From Lasioglossum baleicum (lineage: Eukaryota > Arthropoda > Insecta > Hymenoptera > Halictidae): a DNA stretch of 64,000 nucleotides. The notes below the pieces were generated by a model. The model worked only from the letters and a program-made list of their open reading frames with translations. It was not told the origin of the DNA and ran no database searches. Below, piece by piece: positions 11,634-23,806 of the stretch. The DNA lies in NCBI RefSeq assembly GCF_051020765.1, contig NC_134942.1, positions 4,030,001 to 4,094,000 on the forward strand. Reading direction: 5' to 3'. The number at the start of each line of letters is the position of its first letter. The stretch's first letter is position 1. Position numbers and translations under genes: made by a program.

Positions 11634-13146
11634 GAACGTTTTCTAACCTTGAGAAAATTGGTTAAACTTGCACAATTTCAAGAAAATTGTATATGCCAAC
11701 ATATTCGTGACACTTTTCTAATAAAAATGATACCGATGATATTTACTTGTGTAATGAACGACGAATGTTTCGGTTTTCGAGGGTTCCAGTATCGATGAAA
11801 CTCATTGATGTTTTTTGTATGTAACTAACTATTTTCATCGATGCTAGTTTGACAGCAAAAGTGTTGTGTGTGCACACACAGACGGCAAAACTGCAAGCAT
11901 TAGAAAAATCACATAGAGCCGTGAGTGTTCGATTAATTATTTTTTTTTCGTTCGACGTGGCTTTTGTTTTCCATAGTGCAGTTAAAAATTGTTTGATCGC
12001 TCGTTTGATAGACAGCGAACTTTTTGAAATTCGAAACGTCAAATATCTGACGTTTGCAATTTTAGTCGGTTTAAGTTGATATAGGTAACTGAATACGGCC
12101 GGCGAAACAATAGCTGGAAAACAATATATCACGTGGTCGTTTGTTTTTTCGTGCTTCCGTAAATTTCAAAACACGGTAAATAGTTATCAAACATTTTGTT
12201 CTACTTCGAATTTTGTGTATTATAATGTTTAAAAAGTTTCTAAAGAGCAAGCATTTATATTTTTTATTTTATAATGATTCAAATTATAATATTTTGCATT
12301 CTATTATTGTAATATTTTGAAATTATATAATAATTATATTATAAAAATATTAGTAAGTGGATATAAAAATGAAGCCGGATCTGGACTACTGTTTTTGATC
12401 TAAAAACTCAAAAAGATCATAAATCCTTCATGCGACATTATTAAAATTCAATTTTGATTAATTCGAGTATTGAAGCTTATAGTTTAAATATATTAAAAAA
12501 TCACGACTATAAAAATTGATACGAGTAAGAGACACACAAATCGCGTTAAAAAAGTCGACTAATTGTCAGCCGCGTATCTAATTGCACAACCATGGCTGGA
12601 AATCGAGATTAAAGAACAAAAGTAGTCGCTTTGCCGCTTTGACAGCGAAACAAGTCGCTGATAAATTGCTCGAAAAATCTGATTTGTCGGCTAACTGTTT
12701 CCCCGGCGAGTTTTAATTATCCCGGCTCCGGTCATTAGCGAGGCACTTTTTAACACTCTGCGCCGTGATCGCGAACTCGCCGGGAACTTCAATTATGACA
12801 AGTAACAAGCCTCGTTACGCATCTTATTGCCTATGGAAATGAAAATCGCTGCCGTGGCGCGGCGCTAACTTTGCGAGTGCAGCAATCTCGACTGTGGCAC
12901 TTGGTTCGCTGGCTTTTTGTTGAAACTTAATTTGCTCGTTCCTTCTTTCGTTGCGACCAGTCACTTCAAAGATCTTTCCCCCCCTTCTTCGCTCCGCTGA
13001 GGCGGGCGGTGACGTTCCCCCGATACTTGACACGGTCGCCGTAATTTTCAACGTTAAAAAAATGCTCTTTATTGAGAAAGAAATTTTTTTAGAAATATTA
13101 AATAGGTTCGGCAGGGTTCACAAAAGATAATTAAAAATTTTTCGTT
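11634..13146. other. no gene seen
   Basis: Mostly A+T-rich, with long A/T tracts near 12230-12370. Complementary frames at 11743-12132 (minus) and 11849-12079 (plus) lack known motifs. The G-rich repeat noted at 2930 recurs at 12995-13022. Confidence 0.45.
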
Positions 13147-13757
13147 TCACTTCATTCATTTCTCATGCATTTCATTCATTTCTTATAAATTTCTTATTAA
13201 TTTCTCATTCATTTAATTCATTTCTTATTCATTCCTCATTCATTTAATTAATTTCTCATTCATTTAATTCATTTCTCATTCATTTAATTCATTTCTCATT
13301 CATTTCATTCATTTCTCATGCATTTCATTCATTTCTTATTCATTTCTCATTCATTTCATTCATTTCTCATGCATTTCATTCATTTCTTATTCATTTCTCA
13401 TTCATTTCATTCATTTCTCATGCATTTCATTCATTTCATTCATTTCTCATTCATTTCTCATGCATTTCATTCATTTCATTCATTTCTCATTCATTTCTCA
13501 TGCATTTCATTCATTTCATTCATTTCTCATTCATTTCTCATGCATTTCATTCATTTCTCATTCATTTCTCATGCATTTCATTCATTTCATTCATTTCTCA
13601 TTCATTTCTCATGCATTTCATTCATTTCTTATTCATTTCTCATTCGTTTCTCATGCATTTCATTCATTTCTCATTCATTTCTTATTCATTTCTCATTCAT
13701 TTCTCATTCGTTTAATTCATTTCTTATTCGTTCCATTAATTTCATTCATTTTTTAAT
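13147..13757. repeat. TTCAT-based microsatellite array
   Basis: About 600 bp made almost entirely of CATTCATTT, CTCATGCATTT, CTTATTCATTT and CTCATTCATTT variants. Variants recur in a higher-order order (for example ATTTCTCATGCATTTCATTC repeated many times), pointing to unequal exchange or slippage. Three plus-strand frames (13318-13821 and two others) read as HFIHFLFISHSF-type repeats and are not genes. Confidence 0.95.
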
Positions 13758-16027
13758 GCTTGCTCTAATTATAATCTTTACAATGTCATTACACATTTTC
13801 GGCGTTGCTGAAGATTTATAAATTAATGTAGATGCATTAAATACCGATATGAGACAAGTCATTTTTTACCAAATGAACTGTTAGATCGGCCGCGCGGACC
13901 ACTGTGCGCCGATTCAATATTTTGAACGGGAGAGATGTTTCTGGTAGGGGGGTACGTGGAAATCCCATAAAACTCGCACTTTGGCGGATATCAGCGTCGG
14001 CCAGAGGCGAATGAGAAAGCTTTCAGGCTGCGAAACTTGAGGAAGTTTTCCCCGAGCCAACCAGGAAGTTCATCCGACCGCCGAAATGTTTGAACAAGTT
14101 CTTACTGTGTCCAGAGTGTTGTTGCCATTTATCCCGGCAAATAGATCCCTTAATTAGAGTCCCCCGTTGACGGGTTACCAGTTTACGCGGTCCTCCGACG
14201 GAAACGTCCCCGGGCTAAATTCCCCCTCGGTGTGTAAATAAATAATAGGCCGCTGATGGAAAAAGTTGAAAATCGAGTAAACTTTCGCTGTATTTTGCTA
14301 CGATTAACGGCTAATGGGTTTTAGGTTCGACGGCGTGACCCCACTGCCGTGTAAATATTTTGCACTTTCCGAACAATGTTTGCTTGCTAAATTACTTTTT
14401 TTTTATATTTGCTGCTTGCGTGTACGCTTGATTGTTAAATCGGAGATAATTAGAGTTGTTGCGCTGCTCGGCAATTCGTGTAACACTCGACAGGGAAAAA
14501 TTGTTTTCTGAATTTGTTGCGTTTAATTGTGTTCGCTTTATTCGAGTTTGTTACACACGGTTTTTCACGGAGAAATTAAAAATGTTTGCAACAATGAAAA
14601 TACGTATTTGATCATCTGTATCATTAATGTGTTACGTTTGGTGCTCACTTTTAAGGCATTTTAGGAATTTTGAAAATTTGGTAGATTTACAAGATTTACA
14701 AATTGTTTTTGTAACTTTGATGATTTCTGTAATATCATTAATTAATCACTCCATATAAAATAACGTAGTTTTACGATTTGATGTGATAATGACCGTTACG
14801 TGAATCTTCAGTAAATAAAATTTTCTCGAGGCAAATGGACAAAATGTCCCAACTAACACGTGAAGAGGATTACCAATTAGCCCTTCTGGTGGAAGTTCTT
14901 TTCGTGGAAAAATCATCTCCACCGAACTCTGCAGCGAAGTTTTATGAAGTTTTCCTGGAAGTTGGGCTTCGCGAGTTGTCAAGCGTAAACGAACTGAAGA
15001 ATTTTAGCCGATTTCTCTTCAAATAAATTATCAACAACTTCGCTAGCAGGAGGAATGACGGCTAAACGGTTCAGACTCGGCTTTAACTTTTTCTACAAAT
15101 AATTTCTGACTCTGAAATTATTTTTCCGTACGTCATACATAACCATTGAGAGACATGTAGGCTTAAATATAAACTGTTTTTTTTCTAGAAAGTTTAGAAC
15201 GACAAAGAAGTTTTGATCACAGCAACCATAAAATCGTGCATAAATTTTCCTATTAATTTAATGACATTTTTAAATTCTATGTAAAATATCTATAAATAAT
15301 ATTATTCCAGGGGTTAACCGATTAATAAAATAAATAAAATTTCACTAAAAAATCGCCTCTGCCAGTTTCTCCACCAATATCTTCAACTAGATCATTCGGC
15401 ACAGTAGACGATCGTTTTTTAAGCAGCGTTTGGGCTGATCATTTTTACTCGACAAACAGCAGCCGAAAATAAGAGTCAGTAACGTCACCCGATGTTTCGT
15501 ATGCACCGTCTAGTTTTCCAGGACAAACTTCCGTGTTCTTCGGTGCTGTTTGCCAACATCAGTCAACGACGAGTAGGCTCTATGTGCTTTCGGAGTATCG
15601 TACGCGTGTCTCGTGCCGTGCGCGCCGTGCCCCGGCAAACAGAAAATGGATATGTTTACGGTACACCTGAATAGGTTTCCGGGCCGCGAGCCAAAACTCC
15701 GTTTTTGACCGCGATGAATCCGCGAGTTGAACGCACGTTGCCACATCGATCGCGGTGAAATTTCGATGTACGGACGCGCGCATATCTCCGTGAACCATAA
15801 ATTCCCATCGTTTTGGAATGGTGGTCTATGCCGCGTGATGCGCCGACACTTCGAAAAATCGTGTCATACGCTCGATAAGACAAGCTCACCGTCTCCCTTC
15901 TACACTGCAATCTTCGGAAAAAATTATACACTGTTGTATTTTCGTAAAAAGTCTTAATGAATCTGTGTTTAATTTAATCCTCTACTGCATTCCGTTCCCA
16001 ATTGGGACTTAAATTTCAAATGTTCTA
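13758..16027. other. no gene seen
   Basis: Contains a G+C-richer piece at 13880-14260 and several short unrecognised frames (14314-14511, 14835-15026 plus; 15492-15674 plus against 15510-15931 minus). None has a recognisable domain. The motif GGACCACTGTGCG at 13907-13919 recurs in reverse orientation near 50930. Confidence 0.4.
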
Positions 16028-16384
16028 CAGGGTATCGCAAGATTCCTTCAACAGCCGGAAATGGGAGCTTCCTGAGATCATTTGAAGCAACATTTTCCTT
16101 TGCAATAATGTTATCCGCCGCTTTGTTTAGGAGTTATTAACGAAACACCACGGACCAATCAGAGCGCGACCTAGACGCGAGTTGGCACAGTAGTCATGGC
16201 GCGCCAACTGTCTATTGGCCGACTGTGCCAACTAGCGTCTAGGTCGCGCTCTGATTGGTCCGTGTTTTTCGTTAATAACTCCTAAACAAAGCCGCGTATA
16301 ACATTTTTGCAAAAGAAAATATTGCTTCAAATGATCTCAGGAACCTCCCATTTCCGGCTGTTGAAGGAATTTTGGGACACCCTG
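16028..16384. mobile_element. Tc1/mariner-type palindromic MITE (CAGGGTGTC family)
   Basis: Starts CAGGGTATCGCAAGATTCCT, ends AGGAATTTTGGGACACCCTG, flanked by TA at 16026-16027 and 16385-16386. The two halves are near-complete reverse complements up to a 30-bp centre; both carry the module GTTATTAACGAAA then ACACGGACCAATCAGAGCG. No coding capacity. This is the most complete single copy of a family whose fragments recur at 26588, 29501, 49712 and 54541. Confidence 0.92.
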
Positions 16385-16502
16385 TATAGTAAATTAAGCA
16401 GACAATACTGAAGACTCTGAGCATGTTGGTTCCAAGTTCCCACCATACAGGAACAGTCATAAAATGCAATAAATAACACCTAATAACCACATTCATTTTT
16501 AA

Positions 16503-16741
16503 CACGTTACCGACCGGTGATTATCGCACAATTTTGAAAAATCTATGGTACATGCCTGAACACTTTTTACTGGAACGTTCAATAGCAACAGCAATTTTCA
16601 TTTTGACCTAACAAGTCACCCTCAATAAAGTCATCTAGTAGTTTCATTCAAGATTGCAATGTAGAAGAAAATTTCTATGCTCTCTTTCGGTGCAGCACAT
16701 TTATTGAAAATCCTATTAATAGGCTTCCGGTAGGTAAAGTG
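16503..16741. mobile_element. piggyBac-type MITE, copy 1
   Basis: Terminal repeats CACGTTACCGACCGG and, reversed, CACTTTACCTACCGG lie directly inside TTAA at 16499-16502 and 16742-16745. TTAA duplication is diagnostic of piggyBac insertion. 239 bp, non-coding. Copies 2 (16923, inverted) and 3 (23396) share the interior. Confidence 0.82.
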
Positions 16742-16745
16742 TTAA

Positions 16746-16918
16746 GTAGACTAACAGCCATGTATGTTTTTTTCAACTCGTCATAAAAATTCATGCAACA
16801 GAGGGTTCAAGCTTGAAACGAATCATTCAACTCTTTCCTCATTCATTCTGATTAACACTTCCGTGATTAACACTTCCGTGATTAACTTTGAAGGGGTTGA
16901 TTCCTAAGGTCGTTTGAA
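16746..16918. other. spacer between two inverted MITE copies
   Basis: About 170 bp of unique DNA containing a short direct repeat of ACTTCCGTGATTAAC (near 16858-16887). The flanking MITEs are in opposite orientation, so the whole 16503-17125 stretch can fold back. Confidence 0.5.
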
Positions 16919-16922
16919 TTAA

Positions 16923-17125
16923 CACTTTACCTACCGAATGCCTATTAATAGGATTTTCAATAATTGTACTGTACCAAAAGAAAGCAAAGAAATTTTCTTT
17001 TACATTACAATCTGAAATAAAAGTATTAGATGACGTTATTGAGGGTTACTCGTTGCTGTTGCTATTGAAAGTTCCATTAAAAAGCGTTTAGCCATGTGCT
17101 ACCATAGATATTTCAAAATTAATTG
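16923..17125. mobile_element. piggyBac-type MITE, copy 2, truncated
   Basis: Begins CACTTTACCTACCGAATGCC after TTAA (16919-16922) and follows the inverted sequence of copy 1 through CCATAGATATTTCAAAATTA, then ends without the CCGGTCGGTAACGTG terminus. A fragment of another MITE follows, so the end was probably lost when that piece arrived. Confidence 0.75.
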
Positions 17126-17138
17126 TGAAGGAGTTATA

Positions 17139-17212
17139 TTGATCCATGTTTTTCTTCAAATGGTCTCAGAAATCACCCCTTCGAGGAAGCACAATATTTT
17201 TGGGATACCCTG
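17139..17212. mobile_element. CAGGGTGTC-type MITE end fragment
   Basis: CTTCAAATGGTCTCAGAAATC through TTTTTGGGATACCCTG followed by TA is the right end of a Tc1/mariner-type palindromic MITE; the left half is absent. Confidence 0.7.
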
Positions 17213-17262
17213 TATGATGCAGATCGTTTGAAGTTTAAAGTAAGAGTTAGATAATTTTTATA

Positions 17263-17295
17263 CACGCGCTATAAAGATCTGCAATCTACTTATTC
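17263..17295. mobile_element. hAT-type MITE right-end fragment
   Basis: GCTATAAAGATCTGCAATCTA matches the right terminus of the TAGACTGCGG family with two or three changes. No left end is evident. Confidence 0.5.
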
Positions 17296-17297
17296 CA

Positions 17298-18624
17298 TTT
17301 AAGTAAAGCACAATTTGCAATGAAAATGATAAATGAATCGAAGCAACAAAGCAAACCGTGATTTCGCCTCACAGTTCCACGAAACGATTTCGCAAAATAC
17401 TATCGAGCATCTATACCGTCACATTCCGAAAACAATCGTAATCACGTACCACGACGATGCCGTCGATTTCACTGTATCGAATACGCCGACGATAGAAGCG
17501 ATATTACGAGCAATAACAGCTTCGCGAATAATACGATTTACCGCGCCGATAGAACCGGCACAACGGCAGTAACAATAACAATAGTAATGATCGCGATGCT
17601 AACGACATTAGCGTTGATTATGCTAACTGGCGGTTAACAGCGCACGGTGCCATCTTGTTGCTTCTCCTTACAGCGAATGGCGAGGGGTCGCATAAAAGTA
17701 AACGGCGCAATCAGTTTCATTAACAGGGTATCCCGGCGTCTAACAGGCTCGAAAAATTAACGTGTTTCTTGTCAACATGAAAAACGCAACAAATAATAAA
17801 CATAATAAATTCCTGTTTCTGAAAATTTCTATTTCGCATAAAGATTTAATAATAAAAATAGACTTTCAAAGAGAATACCTTTCTGTAACAACATGGTTTC
17901 GGCAGAAAAGTGCCGTCGAAGGTCTTCTTGGGCTACCAGGAGAAAACAGACAATCCTTTGACGAGGGGTGAACGTCCGCCATGTCTTTTTTCTTCTTCTC
18001 GTGTTGTCGAGCGAAGGAGGAGAGGATGAAAGAGGATCAAGATGGATTCCAGAGCACGGAGATCCACCTTTTTTTTCCCACGATAATTCTGATGCACTCA
18101 AGCTTCTCTCTCTCAGTCTCCGCAAGGAAATAAATAATTAGAGGCGAATTTTAAAGCGGCACTTGAATCCGTCAAGTCCTCTCCCATGTTTCTTTCATGT
18201 TTGTCGCGGTTATTGCAGGAAACTCCTCCACCGTCGGACAGTTAATCTTTTTACCGGAAAAAATGTAACGTTTGTGCGCGAAAGTATGCTGGTTTAAATG
18301 TCGGGTGACGGGATGCTTGACAGACGGAACTTAGTCCAAAGGCGGCTGGCTCTAGGAACATAATTCGTGTCATCTATTATCCTTTGATGTGCTGAAATGG
18401 GACACTTGAGTACGGCGAAATAGTGAAATTAATTTATCATTTGTTTTCCTTTTCTAAACGACGTCTGCTGTGAATGAAAGCGTCACTTAGGCTAGGGCTT
18501 TTATGAATTTATGACAAAAATTATAGCAGGTCAAGTGCGGAACATTAAAAACAGTTGGAGAATTAAAAAATTGTGTTGTTTACAAGTTGTTAAAAGTATT
18601 AAGAAATAAATGTATGCAGCCTCT
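17298..18624. other. no gene seen
   Basis: Two unrecognised plus-strand frames (17333-17572 and 17762-17971) and a minus-strand frame (17829-18125). A pyrimidine-rich run lies near 17983-18000. No repeat partner found in the window. Confidence 0.4.
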
Positions 18625-18654
18625 GGATTTCATTTTGCATAAAAATCAGCAGTC
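18625..18654. mobile_element. hAT-type MITE right-end fragment
   Basis: TTTTGCATAAAAATCAGCAGTCTA is the right terminus of the TAGACTGCGG family. Left end not found. Confidence 0.55.
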
Positions 18655-19009
18655 TACATTTATAAGTTGATTCGCGTCTTTAAAAATGCTGACACAATGA
18701 AAATGTAGTGAAATCGTACATTAAACATTAATTTAAAATCAAGAATTCATGTGAACCAGTTTCTTTGTCTCATTTACATTTACGAAATACAATTTATATA
18801 GAATTTCAAGCAGCGTAAAAAGTCCTTTAGTTTTAATTATAAGTCTTCTATATATTTTTTAACAGAAAACTGGTTTAGTACAGTGGTTATTATATAATTT
18901 TCAACCAGAGTGTACAGAAAAGTGGAAAATAGGTAAGCATAGTCACCGTTTCGTAGTCGAACGTTTCGTGTACCCTATTATTGATTTGATATGTACCCTA
19001 ATATTTGAA

Positions 19010-19295
19010 TACTTCAAATTTATGATCAGAATGAACAGAGGGAGATGATAACCTGATACGGGCCTAGCGACAAGGCACATGCACACCATTATGCTTTTTC
19101 CCCTATACGCATAACTCCACACAATCAAATTTTGAAAATCTTTAACAGCTTGTATCTCAATAACTATTTGTTTGCGACATATGGTTCCTATCTACATAGA
19201 TATGATAAACAAAATTTAAAGGGACATTTGTCGCTAGGCCCATATCAAGTTATCATCTCCCTACCCATTCTGATCATAAATTTGAAGTTGCAAAA
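19010..19295. mobile_element. inverted-repeat element, arms about 65 bp
   Basis: Left arm 19010-19075 (ACTTCAAATTTATGATCAGA ... GGGCCTAGCGACAA) is the reverse complement of 19228-19295 with few changes. The 150-bp centre has no coding region; the frames 18943-19128 (minus) and 19132-19341 (plus) follow the arms. No clear target duplication. Confidence 0.75.
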
Positions 19296-19330
19296 TATGA
19301 GAGAAAACCTTATATCTTTATGCAAAATAA

Positions 19331-19389
19331 GCAAAAAATGAAAGTATAGTACAGGCGTTCAAATCAAATAGTTATAAGACAAAATTTCC
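19331..19389. repeat. dispersed direct repeat, copy 1
   Basis: GCAAAAAATGAAAGTATAGT then ACAGGCGTTCAAATCAAATA and TTATAAGACAAA recur almost unchanged at 26393-26450 in the same orientation. Unknown family. Confidence 0.75.
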
Positions 19390-21171
19390 AATATATGCTA
19401 GTATGATAGATTGTCGATTTAGAAGAGGGTTAGAAAGAGAAGAGTTACTGGAGCAAGTTAGGAAGAAGTTTTTACAATCTCTCTTCGAAAGCCTTCCCGA
19501 CTTACCACTTCTGTGTACTGAAAAAATAATTAGCTACCTAAGCTATAGAGATTTAAGAATTTTATTAGTTGCTTGAGAGATATTAATAAAGGTATATATA
19601 CATAATATAACTTTATTGTTCCCCACAGGATTACAATTCGTACAACACCTGTTCCTTTGTCCACCTTTCCTCCTCACGCCGCTCTTACCGTAACCTTTTC
19701 CTAACTCTTATATTTAGAAGTTTCTATCTCTTGCAATCGGTACATGCGATTTTTATTTTGCATAAATTCGTTCAGAACACGTGTAATTAAATTCGTACAT
19801 AATTAGATGTATCTATGTGCATACTCGTTCATTCTTCTTTCCGTGCTCGAACAAAGCTTACTTCGTTCATTTTTGTATAAAAACATATGAATGTTTACAA
19901 TGCCTCGCGCACAATGTATGTATATTTAAGTTATTTTTCATTTCTGTGCTCGCACACAGTCGAGTCCAGGACCATGTGCGTCCATCATGTTTCTTTATCG
20001 TGCGCAAGCTAAACGTATGTTATAGTTAAACGCAATAAAGAGAAGTGTAACATTTAAACACCAAAGAATATACGGATCTTGTTCTCAAATACTGGTCTCC
20101 CAACATTCTGTGAATTTCTTCCAAGCCTCTCCGCTATCCAGTGCCCGGAGGCACGAACCTCTCTCGTCTCCTAACATAAGCCTGCATTCTCTTTACAAAC
20201 GAAATTTAAGTTTGACCTTCATGCTCGGAGTTCAAGGTCATTCAAGGGTCACGTCACACGGCACATATTTGAACGTATTTTTCACTTACATGTAGTTATT
20301 TTAAAACCCATTGAAAACTACGAAAAAAATTACGCAAAGCATTCTGTTACTGTGACAAAATTTAAGGTGATATTCTGGGGGCCACCCTGCACACGGAATA
20401 TCTTTCTGAAATCGAAACATTTGATTGAACTGTTAATTTATTTCAGTAGAATAACTTGCGAAAGTGGTGTCTGTAATTAGTTTTGCCAATGTGAGCTCTT
20501 GTATTTGCAATTAAAACTAAAAGTTGCAATTATAAAGCATTGCCGAGGGATTGTTCCCCGGTAATGCGATATAATAATAATAGACTCTGCGAACACCGTG
20601 CAAAAACAAAATTGGATCCGGGTATCGTTTAATTAAAGTCCCGTCGAAACGGTCGTTCTTAAATTTCTATTTAATGCCCGGCAGAGAGCGCGGGCTGGTG
20701 ATAAATAACACATGAAATTGGCGAATGCGAGGTTTAATTAAAAGTGGAGAGAATGCATAAAGCATTTCTAGCCGGAGGAGACATGATTCCCAAAAAAGTG
20801 TCGTGCGGTCCGACGTTCGCCATTGCTTCCGCTCGGAGCCGGTTTCCAAGTTATGTGTACAATCAATTAATTGCGCCTGGGTGATGCGGTTGCGGCAAAT
20901 TAATCCAAATAGAAACTAATTATCTGATGCGACGGCTGATCGGTTGAAGCGCATGGCATTTCCAATGATTGTGCGGATTACGATACGCTGTCGGGCTTAT
21001 TTTAATAATCCTCTGCATCGCCTGTATTATGAATCGCTTTGCCGTCTTTTATTTACCCATTTAGCTGTTTGATAAGAGGCGGACTGCTAATTGACGAGTG
21101 ACTCGGTTCTGATTTCGGTCTTCGAGACCTCCGTGAGGGATTGCAACTGAGCTTTCACTCTGGGGGCCAAA
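19390..21171. other. no gene seen
   Basis: A+T-rich to 20.4 kb, then TTAATTAA-containing mixed-composition DNA at 20500-21130 similar in texture to 7440-7800. Short frames at 19817-20029 and 20110-20295 (plus) and 20667-20849 (minus) are unrecognised. Confidence 0.4.
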
Positions 21172-21345
21172 AATTGTCAACTTTTACGAATGTAATATTA
21201 TGCGATTCGACGAGAAACTGATAAAACTAGTAGTTCACTGGTTTAAAAGTTACACTCTTATAGTCATGGATTTATCGCACTAGAATTTAAAGTTTCATTA
21301 TCTTTTTCGTCGAATTGTATAATATCAGTGAAAGTTTAACCCAAC
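21172..21345. repeat. imperfect inverted repeat
   Basis: AATATTATGCGATTCGACGA (about 21194-21213) pairs imperfectly with TCGTCGAATTGTATAATATC (about 21307-21326), and flanking bases continue the pairing weakly. Probably an old fold-back remnant. Confidence 0.45.
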
Positions 21346-23395
21346 TATCTCTTCTAGCAGCTGGCATAGTGAATTTTGGATTGCGAATTCTTGGTTCAAT
21401 TTTTCTCGTGCCTTTTACTAGTCATTTCGATCGGGTTGGTAAAGAATAGAAGCTCTAGAACCTCCCCAAAAGTCGGCAGCTTGATCAGAGAACGTGAGAA
21501 CACTGCCACGAGCCAACAGTTTACCGGAAACGTGCAAGCAACGTGACCGATCCCGAGAATCGTTAACACCCGCGGTCAGTTACAAGCCATCGGTACATAC
21601 CGTTCCAGAGTGCACAGTTAATTTCCGCGCTGGTCGTCGACATCTAATCAAACAAAGTGGATTAATTAGAAGAGCAGGCTGCCACTTATTCGCGTGGCGT
21701 TCCCCCGTAACAACACACCGGGCGTCACGGTATTTACCAAACACGGCGCAGCGCCCATGATTTGGCGCTGACACCGGCTCTATTTCACCCTTGCCTTCGC
21801 CACCGGGAACCTGGACCACTTACCATAATTTCCGGCAATCTCATTCCCTACAATTTTCTATTTCTGAACACGTCATCGAGCTGCTCAGAATGTTCATTTT
21901 TTGGACACTATTCAATTCATGATTTTAGGATAAAGATTTAAGAAATCAATTTTTCTGCAAATTATTAAAACACACTGTTGTATAATGAAGAGTATGCAGG
22001 TCTTGGTATGCAGACCAAGGACCTTCACGCAAAATAAAAATTATTTAAATAAAAATAAATTTTTTAAAAATACCACGTTTTTTCAACCAGTTAAGAAGTT
22101 CATATTTACTTCAATGTTGAATAACTCGAATAAAAAAAATCGCACAATATTCAACAACCACACAATTTACACAGGGAAGATAGCCCTTCCAAATGATATT
22201 AACGCGATTTATCAAAAAAATTTGTTGCTCCCCGTATGATGTTCCAAAGTTGCACAAAATTTTTGTTAACCGTCAATGTTGTCTTCATCTCGCTATAACT
22301 CGGTAAAAAACCAACATAACGACAAATTGAAACAGAGCATCTAAAACTAGAGGTTTCAGGCTTTCAAACCATTGTTTAACGATATCGATACGACAATTTT
22401 TGACGGAGTTACGATCACGTAAAGTGGGAGCAATTTTTCGGGTTCGCACAAGTGATCCTTTAATTCTTTTGAGGAGTGTATTATTTACCAAAAAGAGCTA
22501 GCGGCTCGGCCAGGTCGGTTTTAGAAACTCCGAGTTCAGATTCATGATCAACGACCTTGCAAACATTGTTTTTGAAATGTTCAATTAGATCTGAAGTGTC
22601 TGGGTCACATTTTGGCGCTTTGGGAGCACCGTGCGCGTCGCCATTGCCGTGGCATCGCCGGTTGTTGTCGGCTCGATTTAATGCCTTGAAAATGTTAATT
22701 TCACCTGGGGCGGTGCGAATCTCGTTTATCGCCGTGTTCACGGGCCGGGGCTAGTTCGTTAAACCCGTCCTCTTGGTGTCGAAGACTATAACGAGATTCG
22801 TCGGGGACGGGGTTCGACTATGAGGGTGGGAAAGAAAGAGAACGTAACATGGTGAGAGAGAGAGAGAGAGACGTAATTCGACGTGAATAACGAGGAGGGG
22901 CTGATACAGATGTTCCCGAGACGAGGTTTATCGGAATCCACTGGATTCAAACGAGCCTCCCACAAGCCTCCCTCCCTTTCAGCCTCTGCTCTTCTTTTGT
23001 TCTCCCGGCCGCCGCGTCGAATCGATTGTATTTTCACCTTGGAAGTGTATACCCACGTGGAACACAACGAGACGTTCAACGGGTTTGTTATTGAATCGTT
23101 TGAAGGCCCTGGCCACTGTAATAACTGATTCCGGGAATCGGTGACCCGTTGCTGCACGCAGATTCGATGAAGCGGGGGTGCACCGTTGGCCTATGTAGAC
23201 GACGACACTGACGGGAACTCGACGGTTCAAGTATAGTCAATCGCAGTAATCCATGATTACATTTCACTGGGATTCGCTCGTTTACATGGCGACAACCCAG
23301 CCCTATCATTTAATGACCGGTGGCTGATACATGCCGATTTTCCTGAAACTTTGAAGTTACCTGCACTTCGATCGTGCCCGTTTTTTTTACTTTAA
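21346..23395. other. no confident gene; G+C-rich patches
   Basis: Competing frames on both strands at 21494-21819, 22481-22754 and 22786-23309 show no known domain. A GA dinucleotide run lies at 22854-22872. The A+T-rich piece 21985-22240 holds a plus frame with no match that I recognise. Confidence 0.35.
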
Positions 23396-23605
23396 CACAT
23401 TACCGACCGGTGATTATTGCATAATTTTGAAATATCTATGGTACACGGCTAAACACCTTTTAATGGAACCTTCAACAGCAACACCAATTTTCATTCTGAG
23501 CTAACAAGTCACCCAGATTGTAATGTGAGAGAAAATTTCTACGCTTTCCTTTGGTACAGCACAATTATTGAAAGTCCTATTAATGAGCTTTCGGTAGGTA
23601 AAGGG
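23396..23605. mobile_element. piggyBac-type MITE, copy 3
   Basis: CACATTACCGACCGGTGATT to TTTCGGTAGGTAAAGGG, flanked by TTAA at 23392-23395 and 23606-23609. Interior aligns with copy 1 at 16503 with a deletion of about 30 bp. Confidence 0.82.
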
Positions 23606-23680
23606 TTAAGGGAGGAATCAACCCTTTTGTCCGAACCACCCGTTATTTACGGGCTGATAAATAGCAAGTAGAATGAACTA

Positions 23681-23806
23681 TCGAAAAATGGTTCAAGTGA
23701 AAATTGGATCATCTCTCTGGCTCCATAAATCCGAGTAAAATTGTTTTTGGAGGAATCAGTATTTTGGAGAGATACGATGTAGCTTTTACTTGAACCATTT
23801 CTCGAT
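23681..23806. repeat. hairpin-forming inverted repeat
   Basis: TCGAAAAATGGTTCAAGTGA (23681-23700) is the near reverse complement of TTTACTTGAACCATTTCTCG (23785-23804), with about 80 bases between. MITE remnant is the simplest reading; a small-RNA hairpin is possible but unsupported. Confidence 0.6.

Noticed and set aside
13318..13821. 167-codon frame with HFIHFLFISHSF repeats
   Set aside because: Translation of a TTCAT-type microsatellite; all three frames give similar repeats.
13907..13919. GCACAGTGG motif at 11497, 13910 (inverted) and 50931 as a transposon end
   Set aside because: Too short, and flanks do not align between the three places.
23681..23806. microRNA precursor
   Set aside because: Arms of about 23 bases with an 80-base loop fit a MITE remnant at least as well, and there is no conservation evidence.
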